A program made the position numbers and the translations under genes. Shown here piece after piece: positions 19,289 through 27,930 of a stretch of DNA of 64,000 nt; position 1 is the stretch's first letter, and the number at the start of each line of letters is the position of its first letter. Source of the stretch: Flavobacterium sp. HJ-32-4 (GTDB lineage: Bacteria > Bacteroidota > Bacteroidia > Flavobacteriales > Flavobacteriaceae); the NCBI RefSeq assembly GCF_022532105.1, contig NZ_CP092832.1, positions 992,001 through 1,056,000 on the forward strand, written 5' to 3'. Under the pieces are notes generated by a model. That model did not search any database. It saw nothing but the letters and a program-made list of their open reading frames with translations, and had not been told where the DNA came from.

Positions 19289-19396
19289 GGGTATTTGTGT
19301 TTGATGGAACGTTCAATAGCGTGCGTTGTACTCTTAAATGTACGAACGGATTCGCTAAACGAACCAAAATTTAACTAAAATTAAACCCGAATACGG

Positions 19397-20704
19397 TCAG
19401 GGACGAGTAGGGAAGGGGGTAATCCACGGGTTGTGGCGAAAGGGTTCCCATGGTGTGTGGGCGAGGTCGACGGTTGGATCAATCAGCACGGCTTCGGGTG
19501 CACCGTTAATCGACACCCGGCAATCGGCAAACACCTGAACGTCGAATCCGCGCTGCGCGAAATTTTTATGGATGTATTGGGCCATCTGCCAGGCGCCATC
19601 CGGCTTGGTTGCGACGAACAATTGTTGTTTCGGCGTGAGTTCGGTGCGGTAGTCGTAGGGGAGTTCCGTTCCCTTGTGCCACACATGAAATTGCAGGTAG
19701 CCGGTGCGTTGCCGCAGCATCATCCGCCAGGAAAGTCGATGTCCTTCCTCCGTCCATAAAACATCCCCCTCTATAAACCAATGGCGCAGCGGAAGGGCCA
19801 GTTGCACCAATAGGAACGGCACGAAAAAGCCATACAAAATGGGTCTGGCATCGCTTGGTTCGACTACCGGAAGCGTCGATTCCCGACGAAAGAAAACCTT
19901 CCGGATTTGTTCGGGCGGATAAAAGAACACCACGAACGACAACGCAAAAAAGGGAAAGATGCCAATCTGGAGAAAGACCGCGTTGAAACAGTGGAATATC
20001 AGTGACGCAACGAGTGCTACCGTGCGGGTACGACGCCATACAAACAGCGGAACGACAAACGCATCGAAGAACAGTCCGCCCCAGGCGAGGACCAAAGTAA
20101 ACCAGTTGCTTACAAGCCACGGCAGTTGCATCCGCTCGGATACCGGTTGTAATGCAATCCGAAGGAAGGTTCCGTCAAGCCAGCTGGCGTATCCTTTAGA
20201 CACCGCCGCAAACGTATAGACGATGGCGATTTGGAACATAAGCACCCACGCACACCACTGTGGCATCTGCCTTCTACGACTTTTGCGTCGGCGGGCATCG
20301 AGCGACACGTCATCCGCGGCGGGAAGAAACCACAGCATCACACAGGTGAGCAACAACAGATAATAGTGGTTGTTATAAGAGGACTTCTGCATGAGGTAGG
20401 CGCCCGTCCACAACAGCGTGAAAAAGCCAAGCGACCAACGGTAGCGGTAGCCGAGCATGACCAGTAAAGCCAGGAGGCCCATCAGCGCGAAGTAAGCATA
20501 CATGCCATAGCCCGGAAGCGGTTGAAGCCATTCCCAACCGATATACGAGAAGGTAAATTTTGGTTCAACGAAATTCGCGCGGATCCACCCGGTAGCAATA
20601 GCGCCAAAGCACTCAACGGCCAGCAGCGCCCCGAGAAAAATACGGAACAATATGATAGGGGCATTGTCGACCTTTCGGAACAGGCGCGACGTCACTTTTC
20701 CCAT
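19397..20704 (-). CDS. HTTM / vitamin-K-dependent gamma-carboxylase-like membrane protein
   Basis: 435 residues. The N-terminal ~270 residues hold several hydrophobic helices with the HTTM-type features (ILFRIFLGALLAVECFGAI at the start, SSYNNHYYLLLLTCVMLWFLPA, KGYASWLDGT). The C-terminal soluble half has LRHWFIEGDVLWTEEGHRLSWRMMLR, the most conserved segment of vitamin-K-dependent gamma-carboxylase homologues. In animals this fold carboxylates glutamate using reduced vitamin K; what bacterial members modify is mostly unknown. Flavobacteria make menaquinone, so a quinone-linked reaction is possible (inference). The start overlaps the ribF 3' end by 13 nt, so the two are coupled. Confidence 0.82.
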   Translation of the reverse strand: MGKVTSRLFRKVDNAPIILFRIFLGALLAVECFGAIATGWIRANFVEPKFTFSYIGWEWLQPLPGYGMYAYFALMGLLALLVMLGYRYRWSLGFFTLLWTGAYLMQKSSYNNHYYLLLLTCVMLWFLPAADDVSLDARRRKSRRRQMPQWCAWVLMFQIAIVYTFAAVSKGYASWLDGTFLRIALQPVSERMQLPWLVSNWFTLVLAWGGLFFDAFVVPLFVWRRTRTVALVASLIFHCFNAVFLQIGIFPFFALSFVVFFYPPEQIRKVFFRRESTLPVVEPSDARPILYGFFVPFLLVQLALPLRHWFIEGDVLWTEEGHRLSWRMMLRQRTGYLQFHVWHKGTELPYDYRTELTPKQQLFVATKPDGAWQMAQYIHKNFAQRGFDVQVFADCRVSINGAPEAVLIDPTVDLAHTPWEPFRHNPWITPFPTRP

Positions 20705-21627
20705 TGTTGGATGAACGCGCGGGAGAAATCCATGTCGCGGTGCAGCGCCTCTTTCAACGCCTCCAGCGATGGGAAGCGTTCTTCGTCACGGATACGGGCC
20801 AAAAATGACACCGATAGCGTAGCTCCATATAAGTCACCTTCAAAATCGAAGTAATATACCTCAATGGTTTGCCTGTCGCCGTTTACCGTCGGGTTGGTGC
20901 CGATGCTCATCATCCCGTAGACCTTCCGGTCGCCGATAGCGCTGCATACGACATAAATACCCTGTTTGGGAATCAGTTTATAGGGTTCGGCCACCTCGAT
21001 ATTGGCTGTTGGGAAGCCGATGGTACGACCGATCTGGCATCCGGTTACGACCGTTCCTGTGAGGAAGTATTCGTATCCGAGGTAGCTTTTGGCCTTTGCA
21101 ACATCGCCTTCTTCCAAAGCGAGACGGATCTTGGTAGAACTCACCGATACGGCATCGATATCCTGCGACGGTATTTCCTCGACTTCAAAGTCGTATTGCA
21201 GGCCAAACCGCTTCAGGTCGTGTATGTCTGCTGTCCGGTTCCGTCCGAAACGATGGTCGTATCCGATGATGATGCGCTGCACATGGAAGCGGTCGACCAG
21301 CACCTGTTTGACGAATTCTTCTGCGGTGAGGTTGGCGAAATCCTTGTCGAAGGGATGTACGACCAGATGGTCGAGTCCGGCTTTTTCCAACAGGCTGGCT
21401 TTTTCGTCCAAAGTATTCAGCAGGCGGATACGGGAGGGATCCTGCAAGACCATTCGGGGATGCGGGAAAAACGTCAACAGCAGGGTGTCGCATCCGGTTT
21501 CGGCGGCGGCGTCCTTCAGGCGTTGGATGATACGTGCGTGCCCGATGTGAACGCCGTCAAAAGTACCAAGCGTCACAATGGTGCGCTGGGCGGTCGAAAA
21601 CTCCTCTATGGCGTGGTAAATCCTCAA
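20692..21627 (-). CDS. ribF: Bifunctional riboflavin kinase / FAD synthetase
   Basis: Converts riboflavin to FMN and FMN to FAD. The N-terminal FAD-synthetase (nucleotidyltransferase) half has VTLGTFDGVHIGHARII (about residues 19-35) and IIIGYDHRFGRNRTAD; the C-terminal riboflavin-kinase half has GRTIGFPTANIEV and TNPTVNGDRQTIEVYYFDFEGDLYG. About 311 residues, normal. There is no ATG in place. A TTG at 21627 gives the usual beginning (M)RIYHAIEEFS, while the other TTG at 21648 lies inside the -7 box, so I chose 21627. It is followed, with overlap, by the HTTM gene. Confidence 0.92.
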   Translation of the reverse strand: MRIYHAIEEFSTAQRTIVTLGTFDGVHIGHARIIQRLKDAAAETGCDTLLLTFFPHPRMVLQDPSRIRLLNTLDEKASLLEKAGLDHLVVHPFDKDFANLTAEEFVKQVLVDRFHVQRIIIGYDHRFGRNRTADIHDLKRFGLQYDFEVEEIPSQDIDAVSVSSTKIRLALEEGDVAKAKSYLGYEYFLTGTVVTGCQIGRTIGFPTANIEVAEPYKLIPKQGIYVVCSAIGDRKVYGMMSIGTNPTVNGDRQTIEVYYFDFEGDLYGATLSVSFLARIRDEERFPSLEALKEALHRDMDFSRAFIQQWEK

Positions 21628-21645
21628 AGCAAATCGTATCGGGGG

Positions 21646-21653
21646 CAAAAGTA
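21646..21653 (-). promoter_or_regulatory. -7 box of ribF
   Basis: TACTTTTG on the minus strand, an exact TAnnTTTG match, ends 18 nt before the TTG start used here. Confidence 0.5.
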
Positions 21654-21669
21654 CGGCATACCATTGAAA

Positions 21670-22164
21670 TTATGGCACCCGGGGCGGTTCAGTTAGTAGG
21701 AAAACCAGATCGATTTCGGTGCGGCGTCCGGGTGGACGGACTTTCAGGTGCCGCGTGCGGTGGTCGACTTCCCATGTAACATTGGTAACTGGTAGTGTTT
21801 GGTATCCGGCGGAAGCCGATCCAAAGCGGCCGTATACCACCTTTGTGAGTTGTGTAGGGTCATGGTGTTGCCATTCCACTGCGATTTCTTCCCATGCCTT
21901 TCCATCAGGATGTCGGTTGGCGCGACGCTCCCATCTGCAGACGAGAACATGGGTCTTGGAAGACGGTTCAAGTTGTAGCTGCGGTTGCCCAGCACTACCT
22001 TTCGTAACCGAGAACGAACGCCCGGAAAAGAGGCGGGCCGAGCAACTGTCGGTAGCGGGAAAGCCCGACACCACTACAGACCGGGCTGATCCCGGCAGTA
22101 GTGGCCCGCGGCACATAATCATAAAAAACACCAGAATTGCACACGTTGCGACTTTTCGAATCAC
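21670..22164 (-). CDS. Hypothetical exported protein
   Basis: 164 residues; the first ~20 are hydrophobic (VATCAILVFFMIM) and look like a signal peptide. The rest is a mixed, Arg-rich, beta-leaning sequence with three cysteines and no motif I recognise. The coding signal is moderate: it fills the gap between ribF and the metalloprotease without overlap and starts 83 nt from the divergent protease. A plus-strand frame of similar length overlaps it but lacks these features. Treat as probable, not certain. Confidence 0.5.
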   Translation of the reverse strand: MIRKVATCAILVFFMIMCRGPLLPGSARSVVVSGFPATDSCSARLFSGRSFSVTKGSAGQPQLQLEPSSKTHVLVCRWERRANRHPDGKAWEEIAVEWQHHDPTQLTKVVYGRFGSASAGYQTLPVTNVTWEVDHRTRHLKVRPPGRRTEIDLVFLLTEPPRVP

Positions 22165-22211
22165 ATTGCTAAATTTTCCTTATTACGCGCAAAAATCGAC
22201 GTTTTTTTCAA

Positions 22212-22219
22212 TACATTTG
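22212..22219 (+). promoter_or_regulatory. -7 box of the T9SS metalloprotease gene
   Basis: TACATTTG, an exact match, lies 28 nt before the ATG at 22248. Confidence 0.5.
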
Positions 22220-22247
22220 GCGCCTTACTTACAAACTAATAACCCTC

Positions 22248-25200
22248 ATGATGAAAAAGTTACTGATTTTCTTTTTCCTTCTTTCCGTTATGGGAACCTA
22301 CGCCCAGAACACTTGGACAGAAGTGAATCCGGGAGCGGCCAAGGGTAAAACCTTGATCCACCCGACGGCACAGGATGAAAATCAACGTCTGTTCACCTTT
22401 GACCAGGCGGCATTCAAAACAGCCCTTTCGGGTGTCACCAAGCGTTTTTCAGGTGCCGCCGGCGTACTCATTACACTTCCAACCTCTAAAGGAACCGAGC
22501 AGTTCCGGGTGTGGGAGAAATCGAATTTTGCTCCTGAATTGCAGGCAAAATATCCCGACATCCGCGCTTATATAGGTAAAGGTGTAACCGATGCCACGGC
22601 AACGGCGTACTTCAGCCTTGATCCACGTGGTATACAGGTAATGATCCTGCGCGCCAACGGTTCGGAATTTATCGAGCCGTACACCAAAGACCGTTCCGTT
22701 TACGTGCTTTTCCAGTCGGGAACGCGCACCAGCGGGGCACTGCCATTAGCATGTAAAACCGATGAAGTGGCGCTTCAGAAGGGTCTTTCCGCTATGCCAC
22801 AAATGCAGGCGCGTACAAGCGACCAGGTGTACCGTAGTTTCCGTCTCGCCTTGTCGTGCACAGGTGAATACGGCGTCTACCACGGCGGTACCGTTGCCGG
22901 TGTACTTGCCGCTATGAATGCGACCATGACCCGTGTAAATGGCGTATACGACATCGATCTGGCACTTGAACTCATCATGATAGCGAATAATGACGACGTG
23001 GTGTATACGAACGCATCGACCGATCCGTACTCTGCGGCCTCCGGAATGAACAACTGGAACACACAGCTTCAAAACACGCTGACTTCGGTTATCGGAGAAG
23101 CGAATTACGACCTGGGTCACCTTTTCGGTGCGACCGGAGGTGGTGGTAACGCCGGCTGTATTGGCTGTGTGTGTGAAGACAACCAGAAAGGTAGCGGTAT
23201 TACGTCACCATCCGACGGCATTCCGGAAGGCGACACCTTCGACATTGACTATGTGGCGCACGAAATGGGCCACCAGTTGGGAGGTACGCACTCGTACTCG
23301 GTGTCATTCGAAGGCTCGGGTACGAACGTAGAACCGGGAAGCGGATCGACGATTATGGGATACGCTGGAATTACAGGTACTACGACAGACGTACAGTCAC
23401 ATTCTGACGATTATTTTACGTACGCCAATATCATCCAGATTGAGGCCAACCTCCAAACCAAAAGTTGTGCAACTGAGACGAACCTGACCAATACGCCACC
23501 GGTGGTGAATGCCGGTGCCGATTATATTGTCCCGAAAGGAACGCCGTTCATCCTGACAGGTTCCGCCACGGATGCGGAAGGGGATGCCCTGACGTATTGT
23601 TGGGAGCAATTCGACGACGCTACCAACGCAACGAGTGGGAACGCGAGTATCGCAAGCGCGACGAAAACCGTCGGACCGACATTCCGTTCCTTTGACCCGG
23701 TAGCCGTTCCGTTTCGGTATTTCCCAGCCATGTCGCGCATCAAGGCTAATGCGATCACCGGATCTTTCGAATCGGTTTCGAATGTGGCACGTGACCTGAA
23801 TTTTACGCTTACCGTTCGCGACAATAATGCAAATGGCGGACAAACCCAGACCGATGCTATGAAGGTGACGGTAAATGATGAAGCGGGTCCGTTTGTGATA
23901 ACGGCTCCGAATACGGCGGTATCACTTACAGCAGGCACCAACACCAACGTTACGTGGAATGTGGCGGGGACGACCGCAAACGGTATCAATACGCCCACTG
24001 TCGATATTTATTTCTCAACTGACACGGGTAATACCTATCCGACCCTGTTGGCAAGTGATGTGCCGAACGACGGATCAGAAGTGGTCACCGTTCCGGATTC
24101 AGCCGGATCAGGTCGCCGCATAATGGTGAAAGGCCACAACCATATTTTCTTTGACATCAGCAATACGAACTTTACCGTATTGGCGCCAACCGCTACCCAA
24201 GCCATCAGTTTCAATGGTGTGGCCGGCGAGCAGAACAAGTCGATTTGCCCTGGCACGGACAGCGTATCCTATACAATTGCCTACACAGCATTGGCAGGCT
24301 TTAGCGGAACAACCACGTTCAGCGCGACCGGGAACCCGGCGGGCACGACGGTAAACTTCCAGCCTTCCAGCATGACGGCAAGCGGAAACGTGACAATGAC
24401 CGTAAGTGGTCTGAATGCGGCTACTGCCGGACTTTACACCATTGCGATAACCTCGACATCGGGCGCTGTCACCAAGACGATGAATACGTATCTGGGTGTA
24501 GGTATTTCACCAGCTACACTGGTTTCGCCTGTTAACCTGGCGACGCCGGTTTCGACCAGCCCAGCGCTTACATGGCAACCGGCTACCAACGCGACGTCTT
24601 ATGATGTTCAGGTAGCAACTGATGCAGCGTTTACCACCATCGTAGCATCTGGCACAACCACAGCAACGTCGTATACGGTTACCGGATTGCTCCAGTCTAC
24701 TACCTATTATTGGAGGGTACGTCCTAACAACACCTTATGTACGGGGGTTTACGGAAATGCGTTCCAATTCCAGACGGGCCAGATCAACTGCGCTACTTCA
24801 ACGTCTACGAATATTCCGGTAACCATCAGTACGGGTGCGCCTTCTACCGTAAATTCTACCCTGTCAATTGCCAGTGGTGTTACGATAGCGGACGTTAACG
24901 CCTATGTGCGTATCAATCACAGCTACGTAGAAGACCTGACAGTTACTCTTATCAGTCCCGCAGGAACTGAAATACAACTCCTTTCAGGGGTATGTGGTGA
25001 CTTGAACAATATCAACGCAACGTTCGACGATGGGGGTGCAACCCTCGTATGCGCGGGTGGTGCTCCGGTAGTGACCGGAACTATTAAGCCTTCGCAGAGC
25101 CTATCCGCTTTGAATGGAGAGAGTTCAACGGGCACCTGGACACTGCGCGTACAGGATGCGGTGCAGGGCGATGGAGGTTCTATCCAACAATGGAACCTGA

Positions 25201-25493
25201 ACATTTGTTCAGTTGGACCTGCATTGGGCCTCGATACGCCGGAAGCCCTTACGTTCTCTGTCTATCCAAACCCAAGCAACGGCTTCTTTACGATTCAGTC
25301 GGATAAGGTAACCTCTGCTAAAGTGGATGTTATGGTATACGACATGCAGGGACGCACCATCTTCAACCGTTCTTTCGACGGTGAGGGCGCGTTCCGTCAG
25401 GATATTCGTCTTGACAATGCACAGGCCGGTGTTTACCTGCTGTCATTAAACGACGGCGGACGCAAAACCGTAAAACGGATCGTGGTAGAGTAA
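22248..25493 (+). CDS. Secreted zinc metalloprotease (reprolysin-like, M12B) with T9SS sorting domain
   Basis: 1081 residues, secreted through the Type IX system. Order: signal peptide (1-20); propeptide-like region to ~195; a reprolysin-like zinc protease domain with HEMGHQLGGTH at 338-348 (two His and Glu of HExxH, third His two residues after the GG) and the Met-turn STIMGYAG; an Ig/cadherin-like domain (VVNAGADYIVP...) around 425-545; further Ig-like and fibronectin III segments to ~845; a proprotein-convertase P domain at ~847-990 (YVEDLTVTLISPAGTEIQLLSG); and a C-terminal sorting domain of ~75 residues starting VYPNPSNG and ending KRIVVE. It should degrade proteins outside the cell or on its surface. 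Confidence 0.92.
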   Translation: MMKKLLIFFFLLSVMGTYAQNTWTEVNPGAAKGKTLIHPTAQDENQRLFTFDQAAFKTALSGVTKRFSGAAGVLITLPTSKGTEQFRVWEKSNFAPELQAKYPDIRAYIGKGVTDATATAYFSLDPRGIQVMILRANGSEFIEPYTKDRSVYVLFQSGTRTSGALPLACKTDEVALQKGLSAMPQMQARTSDQVYRSFRLALSCTGEYGVYHGGTVAGVLAAMNATMTRVNGVYDIDLALELIMIANNDDVVYTNASTDPYSAASGMNNWNTQLQNTLTSVIGEANYDLGHLFGATGGGGNAGCIGCVCEDNQKGSGITSPSDGIPEGDTFDIDYVAHEMGHQLGGTHSYSVSFEGSGTNVEPGSGSTIMGYAGITGTTTDVQSHSDDYFTYANIIQIEANLQTKSCATETNLTNTPPVVNAGADYIVPKGTPFILTGSATDAEGDALTYCWEQFDDATNATSGNASIASATKTVGPTFRSFDPVAVPFRYFPAMSRIKANAITGSFESVSNVARDLNFTLTVRDNNANGGQTQTDAMKVTVNDEAGPFVITAPNTAVSLTAGTNTNVTWNVAGTTANGINTPTVDIYFSTDTGNTYPTLLASDVPNDGSEVVTVPDSAGSGRRIMVKGHNHIFFDISNTNFTVLAPTATQAISFNGVAGEQNKSICPGTDSVSYTIAYTALAGFSGTTTFSATGNPAGTTVNFQPSSMTASGNVTMTVSGLNAATAGLYTIAITSTSGAVTKTMNTYLGVGISPATLVSPVNLATPVSTSPALTWQPATNATSYDVQVATDAAFTTIVASGTTTATSYTVTGLLQSTTYYWRVRPNNTLCTGVYGNAFQFQTGQINCATSTSTNIPVTISTGAPSTVNSTLSIASGVTIADVNAYVRINHSYVEDLTVTLISPAGTEIQLLSGVCGDLNNINATFDDGGATLVCAGGAPVVTGTIKPSQSLSALNGESSTGTWTLRVQDAVQGDGGSIQQWNLNICSVGPALGLDTPEALTFSVYPNPSNGFFTIQSDKVTSAKVDVMVYDMQGRTIFNRSFDGEGAFRQDIRLDNAQAGVYLLSLNDGGRKTVKRIVVE

Positions 25494-25513
25494 TCACCCC
25501 GATTTTAGTATAG

Positions 25514-25540
25514 AAAAAGAGGCTTTCGGGCCTCTTTTTT
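25514..25540 (+). terminator. Terminator of the metalloprotease gene
   Basis: An 8-bp stem (AAAGAGGC with GCCTCTTT) and a loop of six, followed by a long T run, 21 nt after the stop codon. Confidence 0.9.
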
Positions 25541-25553
25541 TGTTCTCGAGGTG

Positions 25554-25561
25554 TATATTTG
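25554..25561 (+). promoter_or_regulatory. -7 box of the small membrane protein gene
   Basis: TATATTTG, exact match, ends 15 nt before the ATG at 25577; an in-frame TTG at 25559 is inside it and so is unlikely to be the start. Confidence 0.5.
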
Positions 25562-25576
25562 AACGATTACTCTCTT

Positions 25577-25840
25577 ATGGAACATTTAGGAAATCTGAAA
25601 CACCTGAGCGACGACGAGTTGGTCGCCCGCTTAAAGAAAATCCGAAACTACCGAGTATTGGACGCTTTCGTGGTCGGCATGACCATCGGCATCACCCTGT
25701 TCGGTATCCTTCAGGGGCGCTATGCCTTTTTCACCTTCTTTCCATTGGCCATTGGCTATTTTATTGCGCGGAACTCGAAGCAAAAAAAGTCGCAGGAAGC
25801 GGAAATCGCAAAGGAAATTGCGTCACGTAAGAAAGCCTAG
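25577..25840 (+). CDS. Small membrane protein, unknown function
   Basis: 87 residues. A soluble N-terminal part (LSDDELVARLKKIRNYR) precedes two adjacent membrane segments (about residues 30-47 and 50-66) and a lysine- and glutamate-rich tail that could form a short helix. Nothing identifies a function. It has its own -7 box and lies between the metalloprotease terminator and the convergent pth gene. Confidence 0.7.
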   Translation: MEHLGNLKHLSDDELVARLKKIRNYRVLDAFVVGMTIGITLFGILQGRYAFFTFFPLAIGYFIARNSKQKKSQEAEIAKEIASRKKA

Positions 25841-25858
25841 CTGCTCTTCCGGAATCGC

Positions 25859-26482
25859 TTATTTGCCGTTATAGGTGTTCATCGTATGCGCCAGCCCCGA
25901 CAACCCGAACGACCGGATGATGTCGCAGGCAAGGTCGAGACGTGGCGGCAACAGGGCGCGTTCGTCGGCACTCCATTCACCGAGTACATAATCGACTTGT
26001 TGCCCTTTTTTAAAGGCGTCGGAAATCCCGAAGCGAAAGCGGGGATAGTCTTGCGAGTTCAACACGAGGTTGATGTTTTTAAGCCCGTTATGTCCGCCGT
26101 CGCTTCCTTTACCACGGATGCGTATAGTGCCAAAAGGCAGATTGAGATCGTCGGTAATGACCAATACGTTCTCGGCCGGGATTTTCTCGGCGTCCATCCA
26201 ATATTTGACGGCTTTACCGCTGAGGTTCATGTAGGTGTTGGGTTTTAGCAGGAAGAAAGTACGCCCTTTCAGGCTGTATTTGGCGAGTGCGCCAAGTCGG
26301 ACCGTTTCAAACGAAAGTCCTTCTTTTTCCGCAAGGTAGTCGAGTATGAGGAAGCCAATATTATGACGGGTAGCGGCGTATTCAGCGCCTATATTGCCAA
26401 GTCCGGCTATAAGGAATTTCTTCATGGGATCGGTATCCGGCTCTTTTTTCGTTGTAGAAAATATGGTTGATAGCCAGTTCAT
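25859..26482 (-). CDS. pth: Peptidyl-tRNA hydrolase
   Basis: Releases peptides from tRNA after premature dissociation, recycling the tRNA; cytoplasmic and essential in many bacteria. Motifs: FLIAGLGNIGAEYAATRHNIGF (His in RHN is catalytic), KPNTYMNLSG, VITDDLNLPFG (catalytic Asp) and GSDGGHNGLKNI. The conserved domain starts at residue 20 (MKKFLIAG) of the form chosen here; the 19-residue lead-in MNWLSTIFSTTKK... resembles an extension seen in flavobacterial Pth. The ATG at 26425 (MKKFLIAGLG) is an alternative start. The -7 box ends 5 nt before the 26482 start. Confidence 0.95.
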   Translation of the reverse strand: MNWLSTIFSTTKKEPDTDPMKKFLIAGLGNIGAEYAATRHNIGFLILDYLAEKEGLSFETVRLGALAKYSLKGRTFFLLKPNTYMNLSGKAVKYWMDAEKIPAENVLVITDDLNLPFGTIRIRGKGSDGGHNGLKNINLVLNSQDYPRFRFGISDAFKKGQQVDYVLGEWSADERALLPPRLDLACDIIRSFGLSGLAHTMNTYNGK

Positions 26483-26487
26483 GGTTG

Positions 26488-26495
26488 CAAAAATA
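26488..26495 (-). promoter_or_regulatory. -7 box next to pth
   Basis: TATTTTTG on the minus strand, exact match, ends 5 nt before the ATG at 26482. Confidence 0.5.
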
Positions 26496-26561
26496 GGGAT
26501 TTCCGATCGTGGCATCAACCGTTTGGACGCAAAGGTCACGGGTAGGCAGTGCGTGATTAAA

Positions 26562-26693
26562 TTAACAAAAGATACGGTTTTCCCGTACTGCCATGTCGCC
26601 AGCGTTTCGTAAGGGACGCATGCACCCCTCCCCTATGACAAGCTACGGATTTCCGACGACACTGTGTTACTGGAAAACCGTACGTTTTGTTAA
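26562..26693. repeat. 132-bp element with terminal inverted repeats, copy R1
   Basis: Begins TTAACAAAA and ends TTTTGTTAA. The inverted arms continue inward (ACGGTTTTCC on the left, GGAAAACCGT on the right) for about 26 bp with few mismatches. A copy of the same length lies at 27051-27182; by hand alignment 112 of 132 positions agree without gaps. The inner part has a short stem (GCGT...ACGC). No gene inside. Confidence 0.75.
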
Positions 26694-27050
26694 AGGTTGA
26701 AAGCCGTCTGCGCGTTTGTATGAGGTGCAACTGGCTGGTTTTAGAAGTGCTGGAAGTGCGAGATGGTGACGGGCGTAAACGAAGCCGCAGAAACTGGAAT
26801 CACGTACACGGACTGATTGAAGCCCTACCCGTTAGGTCATTGTGGAACCCCACGACCTCCCCGCAGCCCCGATGGAAGCGGGTAGCCCACAGGTTCGGGC
26901 GGTTGGCGGCGCGGCTGCGGAACCGCGGCCCGCAACGCCCCGGCCGGACCGAGGACTACGAGCGGACAGCGGGTTTGAAAAGCGAAGGGGAGAAGGGGAG
27001 TGCTGCTGCCAAAAAACAACAGGAAATCCCGCTTCATTCCGTCCGCAGTT
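26694..27050. other. GC-rich 357-bp segment between R1 and R2, no protein gene
   Basis: No credible gene: the frames that stay open here are GC-biased, rich in Arg and Pro and cross both repeats. The right half contains the hairpin element at 26866-26973. The left half (26694-26865) shows no recognisable feature. Confidence 0.6.
26866..26973 (+). ncRNA. Candidate structured RNA element A (GATNGAAGCGG family)
   Basis: The box GATGGAAGCGG (26871-26881) and the box AGCGGACAGC (26961-26970) bracket a long GC-rich hairpin: GTAG/CTAC (26882-26885 with 26956-26959), CC/GG, then GGGCG-G-TTG with CAACGCCC (26897-26905 with 26933-26940). Outside the boxes CCC (26867-26870) faces GGG (26971-26973). The same boxes occur in element B on the other strand. 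I recall similar intergenic elements in flavobacterial genomes, and Rfam has a Flavo-1 RNA family; whether this is it is untested. Confidence 0.5.
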
Positions 27051-27182
27051 TTAACAAAAGATGCGGTTTTCCCGTACTACCATGTCCACCGCGTTTCGTA
27101 AGGGACGCATCCGCCCCTCCCCTAACACAAGCTACACATTCCCGACGACACCGTTTTACGGAAAAACCGCCTATTTTGTTAA
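27051..27182. repeat. 132-bp element with terminal inverted repeats, copy R2
   Basis: Same ends (TTAACAAAA / TTTTGTTAA) and same length as R1. One arm position differs in a compensatory way: left A with right T in R1 becomes left G with right C in R2. The core CGTTTCGTAAGGGACGCAT is identical in both. It ends 72 bp from rplY. Confidence 0.75.
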
Positions 27183-27254
27183 ATGTCATCCCGCCTCACT
27201 CATAAAAAAAACACCGGCCAAATGACCGGTGCTTTTCTATCAGGTGTTGAAAAA

Positions 27255-27863
27255 TTACTTTTTCTTTCCTTTTGCAGGCGCTTTTGCTGCTTTCGCTGCC
27301 TCTTGAGCCGCCTTCATGGCCGCACGCGAGATACGTACCTGGGCCACCACGGTGTTGTCTGGGTGGAGCAGTTTGTATTTGTCAGAGTGCAGTTTGGTGA
27401 CATACAGTTTGTTGCCCATTTCGAGCTCGGTAATGTCAGCTTCTACGTAATCCGGAAGGTTCGCCGGGATCGACTTCACTTTCAGTTTACGTTGGTTAAG
27501 GCGGAGTACACCACCTGCCAATACACCGCGTGACGTACCTACGATTTTCACCGGCACTTCCATCGTCACCTCTTTGTCAGGGTGCAATTGGAAGAAGTCG
27601 ATGTGCAGGATTTTGTCAGACACCGGGTGGAACTGGATGTCCTGAAGCACCGCTTCGAATTTCTTGCTGCCGAGGTCGATTACGACCGTGTGCGCATTAG
27701 GAGTGTAAACCAGGTTTTTAAAAGCTTTTTCTTCAGCTGAGAAATGTACTGCCTGATTTCCTCCGTAAAGCACGCAAGGAATCATTCCAGCATTACGTAA
27801 GGCCTTCGTTGCCGACTTGCCCACGCTTTCTCTTTCTGATCCATTGATGGTAATCGATTTCAT
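27255..27863 (-). CDS. rplY: 50S ribosomal protein L25 (general stress protein Ctc type)
   Basis: Binds 5S rRNA in the large subunit. 202 residues, the long Ctc form: an N-terminal L25 domain ([28 protein letters not shown] at 8-35, then [32 protein letters not shown]) and a C-terminal beta domain ([43 protein letters not shown]). It ends in an Ala/Lys-rich basic tail, common in Bacteroidota. It lies downstream of prs on the same strand, an arrangement found in many Bacteroidota. Confidence 0.95.
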   Translation of the reverse strand: MKSITINGSERESVGKSATKALRNAGMIPCVLYGGNQAVHFSAEEKAFKNLVYTPNAHTVVIDLGSKKFEAVLQDIQFHPVSDKILHIDFFQLHPDKEVTMEVPVKIVGTSRGVLAGGVLRLNQRKLKVKSIPANLPDYVEADITELEMGNKLYVTKLHSDKYKLLHPDNTVVAQVRISRAAMKAAQEAAKAAKAPAKGKKK

Positions 27864-27930
27864 CGTTAAAAGAATATATAATTAATAAAAAAGTTCTTCC
27901 CTCTGCGAGGCCTTTTTAGGGCGTTGCCTC

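Noticed and set aside
21719..22348. Plus-strand frame of 209 codons before the metalloprotease
   Set aside because: Low-complexity Arg/Ser composition, covers the protease promoter and overlaps its start; the minus-strand frame with a signal peptide is the better candidate.
26687..27205. Plus-strand open frame of 172 codons across the pth-rplY spacer
   Set aside because: Arg/Pro-rich composition typical of non-coding GC-rich DNA; it spans both 132-bp repeats and the RNA-like element and has no recognisable domain.
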